The translations under genes and the position numbers were made by a program. A DNA stretch of 64,000 nt from Solanum dulcamara (lineage: Eukaryota > Streptophyta > Magnoliopsida > Solanales > Solanaceae), in the NCBI RefSeq assembly GCF_947179165.1, contig NC_077242.1, positions 48,245,097 through 48,309,096 of the forward strand, in the 5' to 3' direction. Every line of letters begins with the position of its first letter. Position 1 is the stretch's first letter. A model generated the notes under the pieces. That model ran no database searches, was not told where the DNA came from, and saw only the letters and a list, made by a program, of their open reading frames with translations. Shown piece by piece: positions 49,871 to 61,435 of this stretch.

Positions 49871-50438
49871 TTTCAACTCAACTGAAGAATCAAGTATAAA
49901 TTTCTTTTTCTCTAGAACAATCAAATAGAAATCTCCTTGATCGATAATGTAATTTCTATGAGGGCTTTTTGGATTTCCTTCCTTTTCTTGTTGGTTTTTT
50001 GATCTAAAAGTGTATATTAACTGCTATTGGAACTGCGTGTTCTTGAGAGGATAGTCTCGTGATTTGCTTGCCAATGCGATCCTAGTTGTTAGAACAGAGG
50101 AATTTAATGAGATAGACATCTCGTTCTCAACTTGAATTAGTGTTATTAACATCTCAAGATTTTATGTTTAAAAAATTAACCGAGCTGTATTTTCAGTGAA
50201 TTACCTTTTTTTATTTTTTTTTATTTTCTGTTGTCCTTTTCTTCTCCTGCAGCCCTGCTTTAGTTAACACCTCCTTTAGGGCTTTATTAAAGAGCAACAG
50301 TGGTGAATCCAATGCTTCAGCTCCGTTTCCAAATGGCTTACTTAGAGTTATTACTCAGAGATAGATCCTTACCTTTTGATCTCGAACATTGATTTTCACG
50401 ACTTCATAGACAAAGTTTGTATTTTCTTGCATTATATA
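49871..50438. other. Intron 1 DNA without recognisable feature
   Basis: AT-rich DNA between the L1 remnant and the SINE. A short stretch at 50250-50350 (ACACCTCCTTTAGGGC...) is more GC-balanced but gives no convincing ADA2 exon, since the exon 1 to exon 2 join is already in phase without it. Confidence 0.3.
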
Positions 50439-50452
50439 TCCTGTATGGATAT

Positions 50453-50694
50453 TGCACCCAAGGGTTTGGCCTAGTGTTCAATGAAGTGGGTTGAGAACCT
50501 TGGGAACCATGAGGTCCGAGGGTTCAAATCTCAATGGAGGAAAAAAAAACACTTGGTGCTTTATTTTCATCTGTCCAAGCATTGGTGGACAGAGTTACCC
50601 GAGTCTTGTGGTAGTTGGAGGTAGCGTACCTCATGAAATTATTCGAGGTGCGCGCAAGCTTCCCAAACACTATGGTTATAAAAAAAAAAGGAAG
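50453..50694 (+). mobile_element. SolS-type SINE
   Basis: tRNA-derived head with TGGCCTAGTGTTCAATGAAG (50466-50485) as A-box region and B box GGTTCAAATC (50521-50530). The body carries GGAGGTAGCGTACC and the Solanaceae SINE signature GAGGTGCGCGCAAGCT (50645-50660), then GGTTAT and an A10 tail. TSD TCCTGTATGGATAT (50439-50452) and TCTTGTATGGATAT (50695-50708), 13 of 14 identical. Transcribed by RNA polymerase III and moved by LINE proteins when active. The 102-codon ORF over it is meaningless. Confidence 0.9.
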
Positions 50695-50834
50695 TCTTGT
50701 ATGGATATATGTCTATGTAAACATAGTTCCATACTTATCATTGCTTCATGTGGAACTGTATCTAATTTGATTTCATTATTTATTGGCCTGATCTGGTAAC
50801 TTATATTTTCCTTGTCCCTTTAATTCTTTCGTAG

Positions 50835-50890
50835 GTCTAAGAGAAAAAGGGCAGCACCAAATGTGGAGAATTTTGATATTGTAGCTACTG
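50835..50890 (+). pseudogene. ADA2: ADA2-like exon 2
   Basis: After acceptor TAG, G joins AG of exon 1 to give R, then SKRKRAAPNVENFDIVAT, then donor GTATGA at 50891. The basic K/R cluster followed by NVENF is characteristic for the ADA2 N-terminus. Reading frame intact. Confidence 0.85.
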
Positions 50891-51049
50891 GTATGATCTT
50901 TTAAATTATACATGCAGTAATTAGCACCCATGGGAATGAAAATCATTTACAAGAAGCAGGATCCCTGCAATGCTATTTTCCGTCGAGATCTCCCATCAGT
51001 TTAAACAAACTTTTTTTGACTTGTAAATGTGGACATATTTGAACTATTA

Positions 51050-51330
51050 ACTCCGTCGGTCTCAAAAAGAAACCCCTTTTTCTATTCTCAAGGGAAGTTC
51101 AGCTACATCTTGTACGACACAGAATTTCATTCATGGGGACTCCCCTTTTTCTCTTGCTGGTACAACTTTTTACTTTGTTTTTCTCTCAAAGAAGCTCAAT
51201 ATTCAAAATAAGACGAATCATGTTTCTCCTATAAACATTAAACTATTTTAATTTTAAATGTTTATCATAAATAAAGAAGACTATTCAAACTTAACTCCTC
51301 TCATATTATGGTACAAAGTCAGAGAGGAAG
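51050..51330. mobile_element. Putative Stowaway-like MITE in intron 2
   Basis: Left end ACTCCGTCGGTCTCAAAAAG after TA (51048-51049) and right end ...AAAGTCAGAGAGGAAGT before TA (51331-51332) are diverged inverted repeats of the CTCCCTCCGTC class with a TA duplication. AT-rich, no true ORF. Confidence 0.45.
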
Positions 51331-51619
51331 TACATAATTCTTTATTCATCACAGCTTGTGACCATGTTTGTGGAACAAAAATCTATTTTTACCTTCTATT
51401 TTTTGTTTCATATTTTTAATCTTGTTCATGGCGGAACAGAAAAAAGAATAATTTATGAGTCTCATTGTATGTGTGCTCCTACGACATGGACATGCATTGT
51501 AACTACTCCAACTTTTGGAACTTTGATATTTATGCCTGGTGTTCTACTCAGATGCGAATCACAAAAATTTTCCTGTTTTAAATTGAACCTTATAATTTTT
51601 CTTGTTTCTGTTTATGAAG

Positions 51620-51798
51620 GCCAAATATTGTCGGAAGAGTGAAAGGCTTTGTACCATTGCAATTATTGCAACAAAGACATATCTGGAAGGATTCAAACTA
51701 AATGTGTTGTGTGCTCTGACTGTGATCCATGTGTGGAATGCATTTCAGTTGGAGCAAAAATGCAACCTCACAAAAGCAATCAGTTGTATAGGGTTATG
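51620..51798 (+). pseudogene. ADA2: ADA2-like exon 3: ZZ zinc finger, with stop
   Basis: Acceptor AG at 51618-51619, donor GTTAGT at 51799. The frame gives QILSEE, then TGA (51640-51642) where a lysine-like codon is expected, then ALYHCNYCNKDISGRIQ, KCVVCSDCDPCVECISVGA and PHKSNQLYRVM. The ZZ finger keeps its six cysteines and the His of PHK, but the second His ligand (usually NHPYR) is Gln, and the usual FDLC reads CDPC. The finger normally helps contact partner proteins. The longer ORF frames at 51358 and 51602 are wrong frames. Confidence 0.9.
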
Positions 51799-51884
51799 GT
51801 TAGTGACTTCATCTAATTGAATTTTCATCAAAATGTTGGACTACTTCTGTTAAGTATTTCTCTTGAATTGTTTTATTTGTATCT

Positions 51885-52552
51885 ACATTTTTTTTTGATA
51901 AACAGTAACTTTGTATTATATCCAGAACAGTACTTAGGTAGTACTTAAACCATATTTACAAAAGAGACTCTAGAATGCTTCTATCTCTACCTATAATGAA
52001 TCAAGTACATCAATAATAGATATAGACTCATTAGAGAATAACTAGTTACACCAAAAACAGAGTAGTAAGATAAAGTTAAGCTTGATCTTCCACATTTCAT
52101 TTTCTACTCCTTCATAGCATCTGGTGTTCCTATCCTTCCACACTGTCCTCTAAATGCATGTTGGGATGAGTTTCCACCTAAACCTATTTTTAGCTATTAC
52201 TCCTAATTCATGTCTTCATCCCAGCTTCTCAGAACTTCAGAAACCTTGTCTGGCTTGACCCAGCTTTTAAGGTTCAAAAAATTACTCCATAACCTGCCTA
52301 TGAACTTGCAATTGTAGAAATAAGTGGTTGACCATCTCAGCAGTCTCCTTACATAAGAAACATCTTGAACGCATGGGAATTCCCCTCTTCGTTAGATTGT
52401 CAAGTGTAAGCACAACTCCTCTTGCTAATAGCCATACAAAACAGGAGACATTATATGGAATTTTGACTTTACGTATCAGTTTCCATGGCCAGTTGAGAAT
52501 AAAGTAGTTGGACTGATGCAGTTGATGATAAGCAACATTAACCTTGTATACA
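51885..52552 (-). mobile_element. L1-type LINE 3' fragment, inverted
   Basis: Starts on the plus strand with a run of T (51888-51896), the complement of a poly-A tail. On the minus strand, 52495-52320 reads as a zf-RVT-like block of plant L1 ORF2 (PWKLIRKVKIPYNVSCFVWL, then CFLCKETAEMVNHLFLQ). It is cut at 52553 by the LTR of element E. It lies right behind exon 3 of the ADA2-like copy. Confidence 0.75.
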
Positions 52553-55500
52553 TGTCACGATTCGATTTCTCAGGCCGTGATGACACCTGCTAACACCCAC
52601 CAGCAGGTAAGTCTAACCTTTAACCCTTATCCCGGAACCAGAGGCAACGGGCTATCAAACGGAAGATGAACAACTAAAGCGGAAAGTAAGGAGCAATGAG
52701 AAGAAATAGAACAACTGAAACAAACACAAGAAATCACCTCAAGACCTGGTATTAGTCAGTAATCGAGCATCTAAATCAAGATAGAAGTACAAGGCTTTTA
52801 CAAATACAATATGAGTACAGACAGTCTTCGAAAGCAAGTAAGGACTAGTCCTAATCCTGCATAAATGGAAATTGGCAACTCCGAACGCCAGGAGCTCACC
52901 AAATCTCCAAATCAGATTCTATTCCGCACCAGTCCAAATCAACCGCGATAACCCGTAATAAGATCTGTAGGGGGCAGAAGTGTAGTATGAGTACCAAATG
53001 AATAGTACTCGGTAGGCATAGGTCGACTGAGCTCCATAGATAAAGAAAGTATAAATAACATATAATCAGGTAAATACTGCACAAATAACTAATCAGGAAT
53101 TATCACAATAATGACATGAAATAAGACAAGGAGATTGGAGACATAGAATAAGGAGCAGAGTCAAAGAACACACCTGAAACTCAATCCAACAAACTATTAA
53201 TAGGAAGAAGGCATCGTAGGAGTCTACTAATGAAAATATAGTGCTAACAGGAAACGCTAACCACGTAATCACCTAAGAACTATTCCAACTGAACCTAGCA
53301 GGAAGTACAAACCACAATCCAACTCAAATACCACGTAGACCAACTGCCAATACAGTCAAAGGTAAGTACAAGTAAGATCAAATAATAACCGATCGAACGT
53401 CCATACCCCCGGAAGGTACAAACAATGAAAAACATACCCCCGACCCCCATAAAATCGGAGACCAAACATCAAACAAGTATAAAATCGGGGACCAAACAAC
53501 AAACAAGTATACTGGTGATGGGCGATGTCGATGAATGCAAGTCTGTAGTAAAAACTAGTGACATCATTGGTGGCTCTTAGCGATCAACAAGAACAAGTGC
53601 ATAGACTCACCCGGCCCCCGGCCTGCCAAGTGGGACCCATGCGGCTCCCTCATCCAGTTTAGTGGTGCACTATCCAGTGGGGCCTATAAGGGATGCGGCA
53701 AGTCCGTATACACTGCCTGTGCCCGAACCAGGACCTTACATAGACATATAGTATCCCCGTTGTGGTACCGGAGAGTGAGCAGCCAAGCCGATATAGAAAG
53801 GGTGACGTTGCACCGGATGTTAGTAAACCAGTACCCTCAAACTGTGAGCACCCTGAAAAGGGGCCGCCCAGCCAACCAGTAAACTCCCAAGGCATGGCCC
53901 ATCTAAGAAGAGTAAATCCAGAGGCATTGGTGAATCGAGAAAAGGCGTCAACGTGCCGAATAGCCAAGTAAAACTGAGCACATTCCAGATGCCTCCAATG
54001 CCTCAAGTAGAAAAAGAGTACGTCCTCGATGCCTCATCAGTTTCAAAACCAATGATCAAGTAACCGAGGTGGTACGACCCCCTTTAAAGCCCAGTTTAAA
54101 AGTAGTGAAAGCGTGAGAATGTCCTCTCAAAACAGTAGTGAAAATCCATAAAGAATCTGGGATCGTACCACAAAATGAGTGAATATGCTCAATCGATGCA
54201 AGCATGCCATCACCAGTATTCAAACAAGGTACACGCAGCCTGAACAGTACATCAAGTCATACCATACTAACAAGGCAAAGGAACTAACCTGGGGTCCAAT
54301 CGCTCCTCGAATACGGCCTTGAGCCCAATAATGAATAATAGATAAGCAACCATCATAAGCTTATCGCTAAACAAAAGCAAAACATGCCATCTCAACGCTC
54401 AATGAGCACAGCTAAGCCAAACCTACAGCTATGACGAGCCTCAAAGGTCTCCAGCACTAGCACTAAGTTACACCAGTCATCACAAGCCCTATGGGAAGCT
54501 ATGCCTAGCTATAAGGGCACTGGAACACAAACTAAAGCATCTAAGGCTTAACCCCAGTCTAAGTCCATTAATATTGATCCTGAGAAGGATAATAACGCCG
54601 AGACCAAACCGCAATGCGGCCCACAACATAAACTAAAGATTCATGGGACCATTCTAGTCTAAGTAACAACCAGAAATCAAGAAACTGGTATAACAGGAGG
54701 ACTCTAACCTCAGCAAAAACTAACCCAAGTCACATGTAAAATATACTAAATGATATCTAATAAAGTCCAGTCAAGAGCGGAAGACTGTAGCCTACCTCAA
54801 AGCCGAACATGCGGGCTTCGAATCCACCAAGATGAAGCTCTCGGCCTCCAAATCACCTCCAATCGTCGGCACGCTATCAAAATGTTAATCACCTCGTCAA
54901 TACAATCGTTTTGATGCTAAAATCGCAATTTTCGGAGATGGACCAATTTTGGGGTCCAAAGCGGGAAATGTGGGACCCACATCCGAAATTTCGAAATTGA
55001 CCCCAAAAGTTGGTCCAAGGCAGCACTCTAAGCTCATATGACTAAATGATATGTAATTCAGGGCACGGGCAAAGTTATAAATGCACATGCGACGAAAAAC
55101 CCAATTTCTAAGCTAAGAACAAGAACGGGGCAGCAGCTAAATCAAGAAGTTTACCAAAACCGAAGCTCCCACGGCCGAAAGTAATCACACCCCGACGATC
55201 CTCGCTGAAAACCCCACAAAATAGGCTCTTGAATCGCAGAAAATGGACCTAAAATGATCGGGAAACAAGACCTCAAAATTCAACACACTTCCAACTTGAA
55301 ATTATCAAAAGTCAGCAGCTAATTTCGTAAATTTACCTCACACGAAGCCTCCCCTCATGGATTCCCCACGAAATTCTCTTGAAGTTGGCCTCTTGAATCG
55401 CCAAATTTGGGTTCCAAATAAGGGAGAAATCGAGTTTCTAAGCTCCCCAAGTGTGTTGATCCCGTCTCTGGTGTTAATTAAAAAGACCAGAGAATTGCTC

Positions 55501-56349
55501 ATTGCGATCGCGGAGCCTACGGATCGCGATCGCGAGACACTGGAAAATTGCCTATCGTGATCACGTGGGGGTTCTCGCGATTGCGAAGCACAAGGGACAG
55601 GACCCTCATGATCGCGACCCAGGACCTCGCAAACGTGAAGGTCAAGGGAGGCCTGCACCAACATCAACTGCAACAATTGATTTTGCAAACTCCCAAAACT
55701 CCGATGGGGTGCTCGAAATTCATTTGGAATTCTGTATGCGCAAATGATATATGCTACCCTACCAAATTCGACGTTTCAGACTCAATGTTGTAGTCAAAAT
55801 TTTCATAAGAGGTCGTTACGATTGAATGTGGGTCCCACTTCCAATGTCATTTTTAGCCAAATTCCACAATAGGCCTCGGAATTAGATCGGAAGCCTCGGG
55901 AAGTGAACGAAGGGTCGCTTTGGACCAAACTCGACATTTCAGAGCTAATTGTATTGTCAAAATTTTCATTTGAGCGTGTTTACCAAGAATGTTGACTGAA
56001 GTCAACCTTAGGCCAAATTTAAAAGGAAAAAACATCAAATGGTTCCAAACTCGTACCGATCACCTTAATACTCATGCCGATCATGCTACAAGCCTAATTT
56101 GGCCATTTCAGAGCTGATGGATCCGTTAAAATTCCATTCTGAGGTCGTTTACCTAAAGTTAAGACCAAAGTCAACTTTAAAGTTATAAAAGCTCCAAAAC
56201 AGGAAAATTGGGAATAAAACCCCAATGAACGACCATGCGACCGAACTTTCAGGGCCAGCAAGTCATAAATGACTTGGGGGCGCTATAGAAAAGTTCTAAA
56301 TGCTGAAAAAGGTCGGAAGATGAAAGAAATGACTTGGAGGGTCATTACA
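52553..56349 (-). repeat. LTR of gypsy element E ('gamma' family), full length
   Basis: Plus-strand ends TGTCACGATTC and GAGGGTCATTACA, i.e. TGTAATGACCCTC...TGACA on the minus strand. 3797 bases. As the internal side (56350 on) carries the pol 3' flank, this is the 3' LTR. Long parts repeat at 32306-36562 and 60196-63145. The neighbouring 5 bases on the outer side are ATACA; the partner TSD was not found. ORFs inside (53659-54006, 55338-55793) have no protein similarity I recognise. Confidence 0.85.
55490..55640. repeat. CG-rich array of CGATCGCG-type motifs in gamma LTR
   Basis: Repeated CGATCGCG, TCGCGATCGCGA, CTCGCGATTGCGA and GATCGCGACC between 55503 and 55625, much richer in CpG than its surroundings. 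Element A's LTR has a related stretch (TCGCGAGAAC, CGCGATCGTGATG) at 19460-19490. Possible regulatory or methylation-prone block; role unknown. Confidence 0.55.
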
Positions 56350-57908
56350 ACATCCACTACTGAAAGAACTTTCGTCCGCAAAAATAAAAGTACAGTCACA
56401 CTTGGAGGCATGAAAGGATGAGGATACCGAGCCCGCACACTCTTCCAAACCCTCGGATACCCTCTCGGGTCGAACGATGCCATCACAGAACTTAGCTGAG
56501 AGGAAAATCCTCAAATTACCTACACCCTTCCAAAACTCCTTCAATTCTTTTTTGGGATCCAACTCTCGCTCGCTTAGTCCGAACGCGACCAAAATCACCA
56601 GCTTTATCCAAGGAAGATCAACTACACCGAAGCCACCGCAAATGAGGAATGCAAGAACATTGTAGATACAACTCAACTCAAAATTCCAAATTCCTTTTCT
56701 CTTAGACACCAAGGGCGTTCTGTCGGTCCTTAGCTATACTTGAAACCTTCAATGCTATCCTAAACTTGTTTACCGAACCACACCACACCAACATCATGGA
56801 TGTCACATATCTCCACCGAACCTCAAGGGATGATAATAGCCAACATAAGGAAATCAACCCGGGGCAAAGCCCAAAATTCTAATATCAACTTCAAAACCTA
56901 AGAACCCAAGTTGAAACTCACCTTTTGAAACTGAATACTCCACTACAAAAGACTATTTCACCCTGCGGATGACAAGACTACGTTGAGTCCAGCTTCGCCG
57001 GCTTACTCCTACCATAGGAACTTCTGAAACACCGGCACTAGGTGCCCACAAACCACTCTGCCCCCTCAAATCTGAGCCAACCATCCTAGTTCAAGGAACC
57101 TAAGTCGGTAGGTGACGTACAAATATGGACAACAGATTGGTAATGGTCCAAGGGCATCTACTCCCACTCACAACCACCGAAATCTACCGAATATGCCAAA
57201 ATCAAGCTTTCCATCCTGAAAAAATTCAAATCCCCACTCCACGAAGTACTTTGACCCCATCATGTAGATGGAATTTCTAACCAACTTCCCAACTTCCACC
57301 TTAGGCTATATCTGAAGACACTAAAGAAAACCACTGTTCCAACTCTAATTAACCAACAATGCCTCAGGAGCTACCAACACCACCATAGAGAACTAATAAC
57401 AACAGTAACAAGGCACAACAGGAGGTCACACATCCCAAATTCTCAACAAGACATAACCGACACTAAAACTCTTAAAAGAGACAGGTCCCAAAAGATTGAA
57501 CGAACGGACCACTACTTGCAACTAAGAACAAGACTAAGGCAAACGGGAAGAGATGACCAACTAGGATCACTACAAGGAATCCAACTAGGTAGGCTAACAG
57601 AGCAATCCTCAACCCACAACCTAGAACCGAACCAAACAATACCCAGCAACGAAGATAGTCGTCTAAGCCAAGAAACTAGAATGGCCGTAGAGAAATACTA
57701 GTCAAGGCAACTCTAGCTATGCAAAAGGATACGAGGAACCATTCAACCACTAACTGAATGGGACAAAACACAACTAAGACGACCCTCAAAGCCAACTAGA
57801 TCCTCCAGTACCACAACTCTCAGAACTAACAAAGCCGGTCTAGCCACCTATCTAACATGGATCGACACCACAGAAACATCAACGGTGAGGGAGACGAAAG
57901 GAAAGGCT
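56350..57908 (-). pseudogene. 3' internal remnant of gypsy element E
   Basis: On the minus strand the end next to the LTR reads like the end of a gypsy pol: RARYPHPFMPPS (in ORF 56486-56283) as in chromodomain tails, then the flank TAGTGGATGT shared with element A. Farther right, 56960-57908 is non-coding and aligns with 29739-30560 of element D (for example GGTAATGGTCCAAGGGCA at 57142 and 29902). No RT or integrase is readable, so the element is deleted or scrambled. ORF 56296-56712 (138 codons, minus) partly overlaps this tail but most of it resembles nothing known. Confidence 0.55.
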
Positions 57909-60195
57909 AATGATGTAAGGCCAAAAATACATATTTTTAGTCATTATTTGCCTCATATTTAGTCTTTTTATTTGTTCTTTTTTAGCGTAAATTTTATGGA
58001 TTGTGTTAAATTGTATATTTTATTTGTAGGATTAATCCGATGTGAAAAGAAAGAAATTTAGAGCCAAAACGAATTAAAGATGAAGGATTAAAGAAGGAAA
58101 TCAAGCAGATAGTATAATGGATTAAATTGAATATTATATCTTATATATATATAAAAGAGAATCCTAGGTCAGATGATGTGTCACTCTCTTAGGCTAGGAT
58201 TTTTATATATCTAATTTTTTTGATTTTTACATATTTTCCACCTAATTTATTTACTATATGAATTTCCTTCCTCATTACTCAATTGGTTTATACCGTTTCG
58301 AAAACGGCTCTATTTACTCTCTGCAACACGCCCATTCATTTCTTTTTAGTTTTGTTACTTCCCTTCTTTGTCAGTTTCGTTTCCCTTTCTCATATTTTCT
58401 TCCCTTAATCACTTTTTTCACCTTTAATTAATAATCAACTTTCTTCCTTTCTCTACAACCTCTCCAAATAGATTTAAAAGGTGGCCTCTCTCGTGATACT
58501 AATTTATTCTTGGGTTAGATGGGTTTCTTTAATCATTGCTTTTTATCTGCCTGACTTTGAATCATTCACTTGTAATTTGTATCTACTGAGTTAGGGAGAG
58601 AGATATAGGATTGAGATCCATTTTGAAGTTTTGGGTATTCTTGGGACGGTTTTTCTATAGTGAAAAAGATTTTTTTGGAAAACAATTTGAGTGACAAAGT
58701 TATAGTCAAGGATTGTCTCAGTCTTTTGGAAGGATTTGTGTGATTCTGTACTTCGGAAAAAAAATTTAGATCCTACACTTGATTTCTTATATCATTTTAT
58801 AATGAAAATTTATCCGATGTCATACCAACAGGACTCGCAGGTGTGAGTGCCTTCTTAAATATTCTAATCAATATATTTATCTATTTTTTCTTCATCTTTC
58901 CTTCTTTATTCATTGTAAAATGAATTTTTGAGCTTTTGATGTGTGGTTGATACCTTTTCAACCGAAAACGATGTAAGTTGTAGTATCCAATCGTTATTAT
59001 CTATTTATATATTTTTAGTTTTTCTAGTTTTGTTGATCTTAATTGACAATATTCTATTTTTGAACTGTGTTTTGTAGCTTTTTCCCTGCTTTAATCGCAG
59101 AAAATTGAAATATAAATTGTGCTTACCATGTTAGCTTTAGATTTATTAAATTTTTGGTTTTATAATATTTTTTACAGGCTAATTGGTGTGTTAATTCAAC
59201 GTTTGAATAATTTTATTTTTAGGGATATTAATTATTTACGAAGGGGAGCCTTGGAGTAACTGGTAAAGTTGCTGCCATGTGACCAGGAGGTCACGGGTTC
59301 AAGCCTTGGAAACAGCCTCTGGCAGAAATGCAAGGTAAGGCTGCGTACAATAGACCCTTGTGGTCAGGCCCTTCCCCGGACCCTGCGCATAGCGGGAGCC
59401 TTAGTGCATCAGGCTGCCCCTTTAGGGATATTAATTATTTGTCTTTTAATTGACATTTTTAAAGAGAAATTGTGATTTAGAGACATTTAGTGACAATAGA
59501 TTTTCTTTTTAGCGATCATATTTATTGTCCAAAAATATTTAGTTGTAATTGAGTTTAATGTCATTATATTCAAATTCGCTAGAGCTTAGAGGTGATTATT
59601 AACAAAAATGATGAGAGCAAATAATTCTTAATAGGAAACTAAAGTATTTTTAAAATATAGCCAAATATATCTACTATAATAAGAAAATATCATCAAAGCA
59701 TTCAAAATTTTCTAAAAGCATTTAATGAAATTAAAAATGATAGAAAATAATTTTCGATGTAATTTTTTTCTCCTAGAACACAAAATGTAGAAGTAAAATT
59801 GAGATCTAACTCTTTTGTATTTAGAGAAAAATATTAAGTTAGAACAAACTATTAGATGAAAGAACGAAAATTAGGTACTTAATTTTATAGTAAATAAATA
59901 GAGGTTGGTAAGGAACTAGGATCAAAGGTGTTAACACTCTAATTTTGTTAAATTGTAGTCGGTTACTTTTCTTACATCTTTTTTAAAAAAAAAACAAAAA
60001 ATCATTTTCTACCTCTTCCCCCTTACCCTTTATTCAAAGAAATGTGTTCTAGAATTCACTAAATATATTTCTTCCAAACATATTTAATATAATCTAGAAG
60101 TATAAATAATAATACATTGTTATGACGAATAATTGAATCTTCGAATTCTTTACAATATGCTCATACAAAAAAAAGGGACAAATATGAGCGAAGTA
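57909..60195. other. AT-rich unclassified block inside element E
   Basis: Similarity to element D stops at GCTAA (57908), and gamma LTR sequence resumes at about 60196. Between them lies 2.3 kb of AT-rich DNA without ORFs. It holds an imperfect inverted repeat at about 58141-58217 (TATATAAAAGAGAATCCTAG against CTAGGATTTTTATATA) and one Au SINE. Could be an unrecognised non-autonomous element or older flanking DNA. Confidence 0.4.
59238..59423 (+). mobile_element. Au SINE, intact, with perfect TSD
   Basis: tRNA-derived SINE of the angiosperm Au family: A-box region TGGAGTAACTGGTAAAG, B box GGTTCAAGCC (59296-59305), the body signature CTGCGTACAATAGACCC and the end TTCCCCGGACCCTGCGCA...GGCTGCCCCTTT. 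TSD AGGGATATTAATTATTT at 59221-59237 and 59424-59440, 17 of 17 identical. About 186 bases, full family length. ORF 59269-59475 over it is meaningless. It does not fold as a normal tRNA, so it is not a tRNA gene. Confidence 0.95.
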
Positions 60196-61435
60196 GGTCT
60201 TACATAGACATATAGTATCCCTGTAGTGGTATCGGAGAGTGAGCAGCCAAGCCAATGTAAAAAAGGCGATGCCGTGCTGGATATCAGTAAACCAATACTC
60301 TCAAACCGTGAGCACCCTGAAAAGGGGTGGCCCAACCAGCCAGTAAACTCCCAGGGGCATGGTCAAACTATCAAGAGTAAACTCGGGGGCATTGGTGAGT
60401 CAAGAGAGGGCGTCGACGCGCCGAATAGCCAAGTAAAACTGAGCACATCCCAGGTGCCTCTAATGCCTCAAGTAGAAAAAGGAGTATGTCCCCGACGCCT
60501 CATAAGTTTCCAAACCAGTGATCAAGTAACCCAGGTGGTACGATGCCCGTTAAAACCTAGTTTAAAAGTAGTGAAAGCGTGAGAATGTCCTCTCAAAACA
60601 ATAGTGAAAATCCATAAAGAAACTGAGATCGTACCACAAAATGAGTGAATATGCTCAATCGATGCAAGAATGCCATCACCAGTATTCAAACAAGGTACAC
60701 GTAGTCTGAATAATACATCAAGTCGTAGCATACTAACAAGGAAAAAGAACTAACCTGGGGTCCAATCGCTCCTCGAATATGGCCTCGGGTCCAACAATGA
60801 ATAATAGATAAGCAGGCATCATAAGCCTATTGCTAAACAAAAGCGAAACAATCTAGACATGGCTCAGAATCATATAGGGGGAGAAATATCTCTAGGAACG
60901 ATGCTTTACCCCCAAAATATGCCATCACATCTCTCAACGAGCACAACTAAGCCAAACCTACGGCTACGGCTACGACTAGCCTCAAAGGTCTCCAGCACTA
61001 GCACTAAGTTACACCAGCCATCACAAGCCCTATCGAAAGCTATGCCTAGCTATAAGGGCACTGGAACACAACTAAAGCATCTAAGGCTCAACCCCAGCCT
61101 AAGGCCATCAATACCGGTCCTAAGAAGGATATTAACGCCGATTCCAAACCGCAATAAGGCCCACAACATAAACTAAGGGTTGATGGGACCATTCTAGTCT
61201 AAGTTCCAATCGGAAATCAAGAAAATGGTATAACAGGAGGAGGACTCTAACCTCGGCAAATACTAACCCAAGTCGCATGTAAAATATACTAAATGATATC
61301 TATAAAGTCCAGTCAAAAGGGGTAGACCGTAGCCTACCTCGAAGCCAAACACGTGCGCTCCGAATCCACCAAAATGAAGCTCTCGGCCTCCGAATCATAC
61401 CTCCAATCGCTGCCACGCTACCAAAATGTTAATCA

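Noticed and set aside
50490..50800. 102-codon ORF
   Set aside because: Lies on the SolS SINE; chance reading frame.
53659..54006. 115-codon minus-strand ORF, with related ORF at 60150-60335
   Set aside because: Repeated because the gamma LTR is repeated; LTR non-coding DNA without protein similarity.
56296..56712. 138-codon minus-strand ORF
   Set aside because: Spans the LTR edge and internal flank of element E; only the short RARYPHPF string is pol-like, the remainder is not recognisable.
59260..59320. tRNA-like A and B boxes
   Set aside because: Part of an Au SINE with TSDs; no full cloverleaf, so not a tRNA gene.
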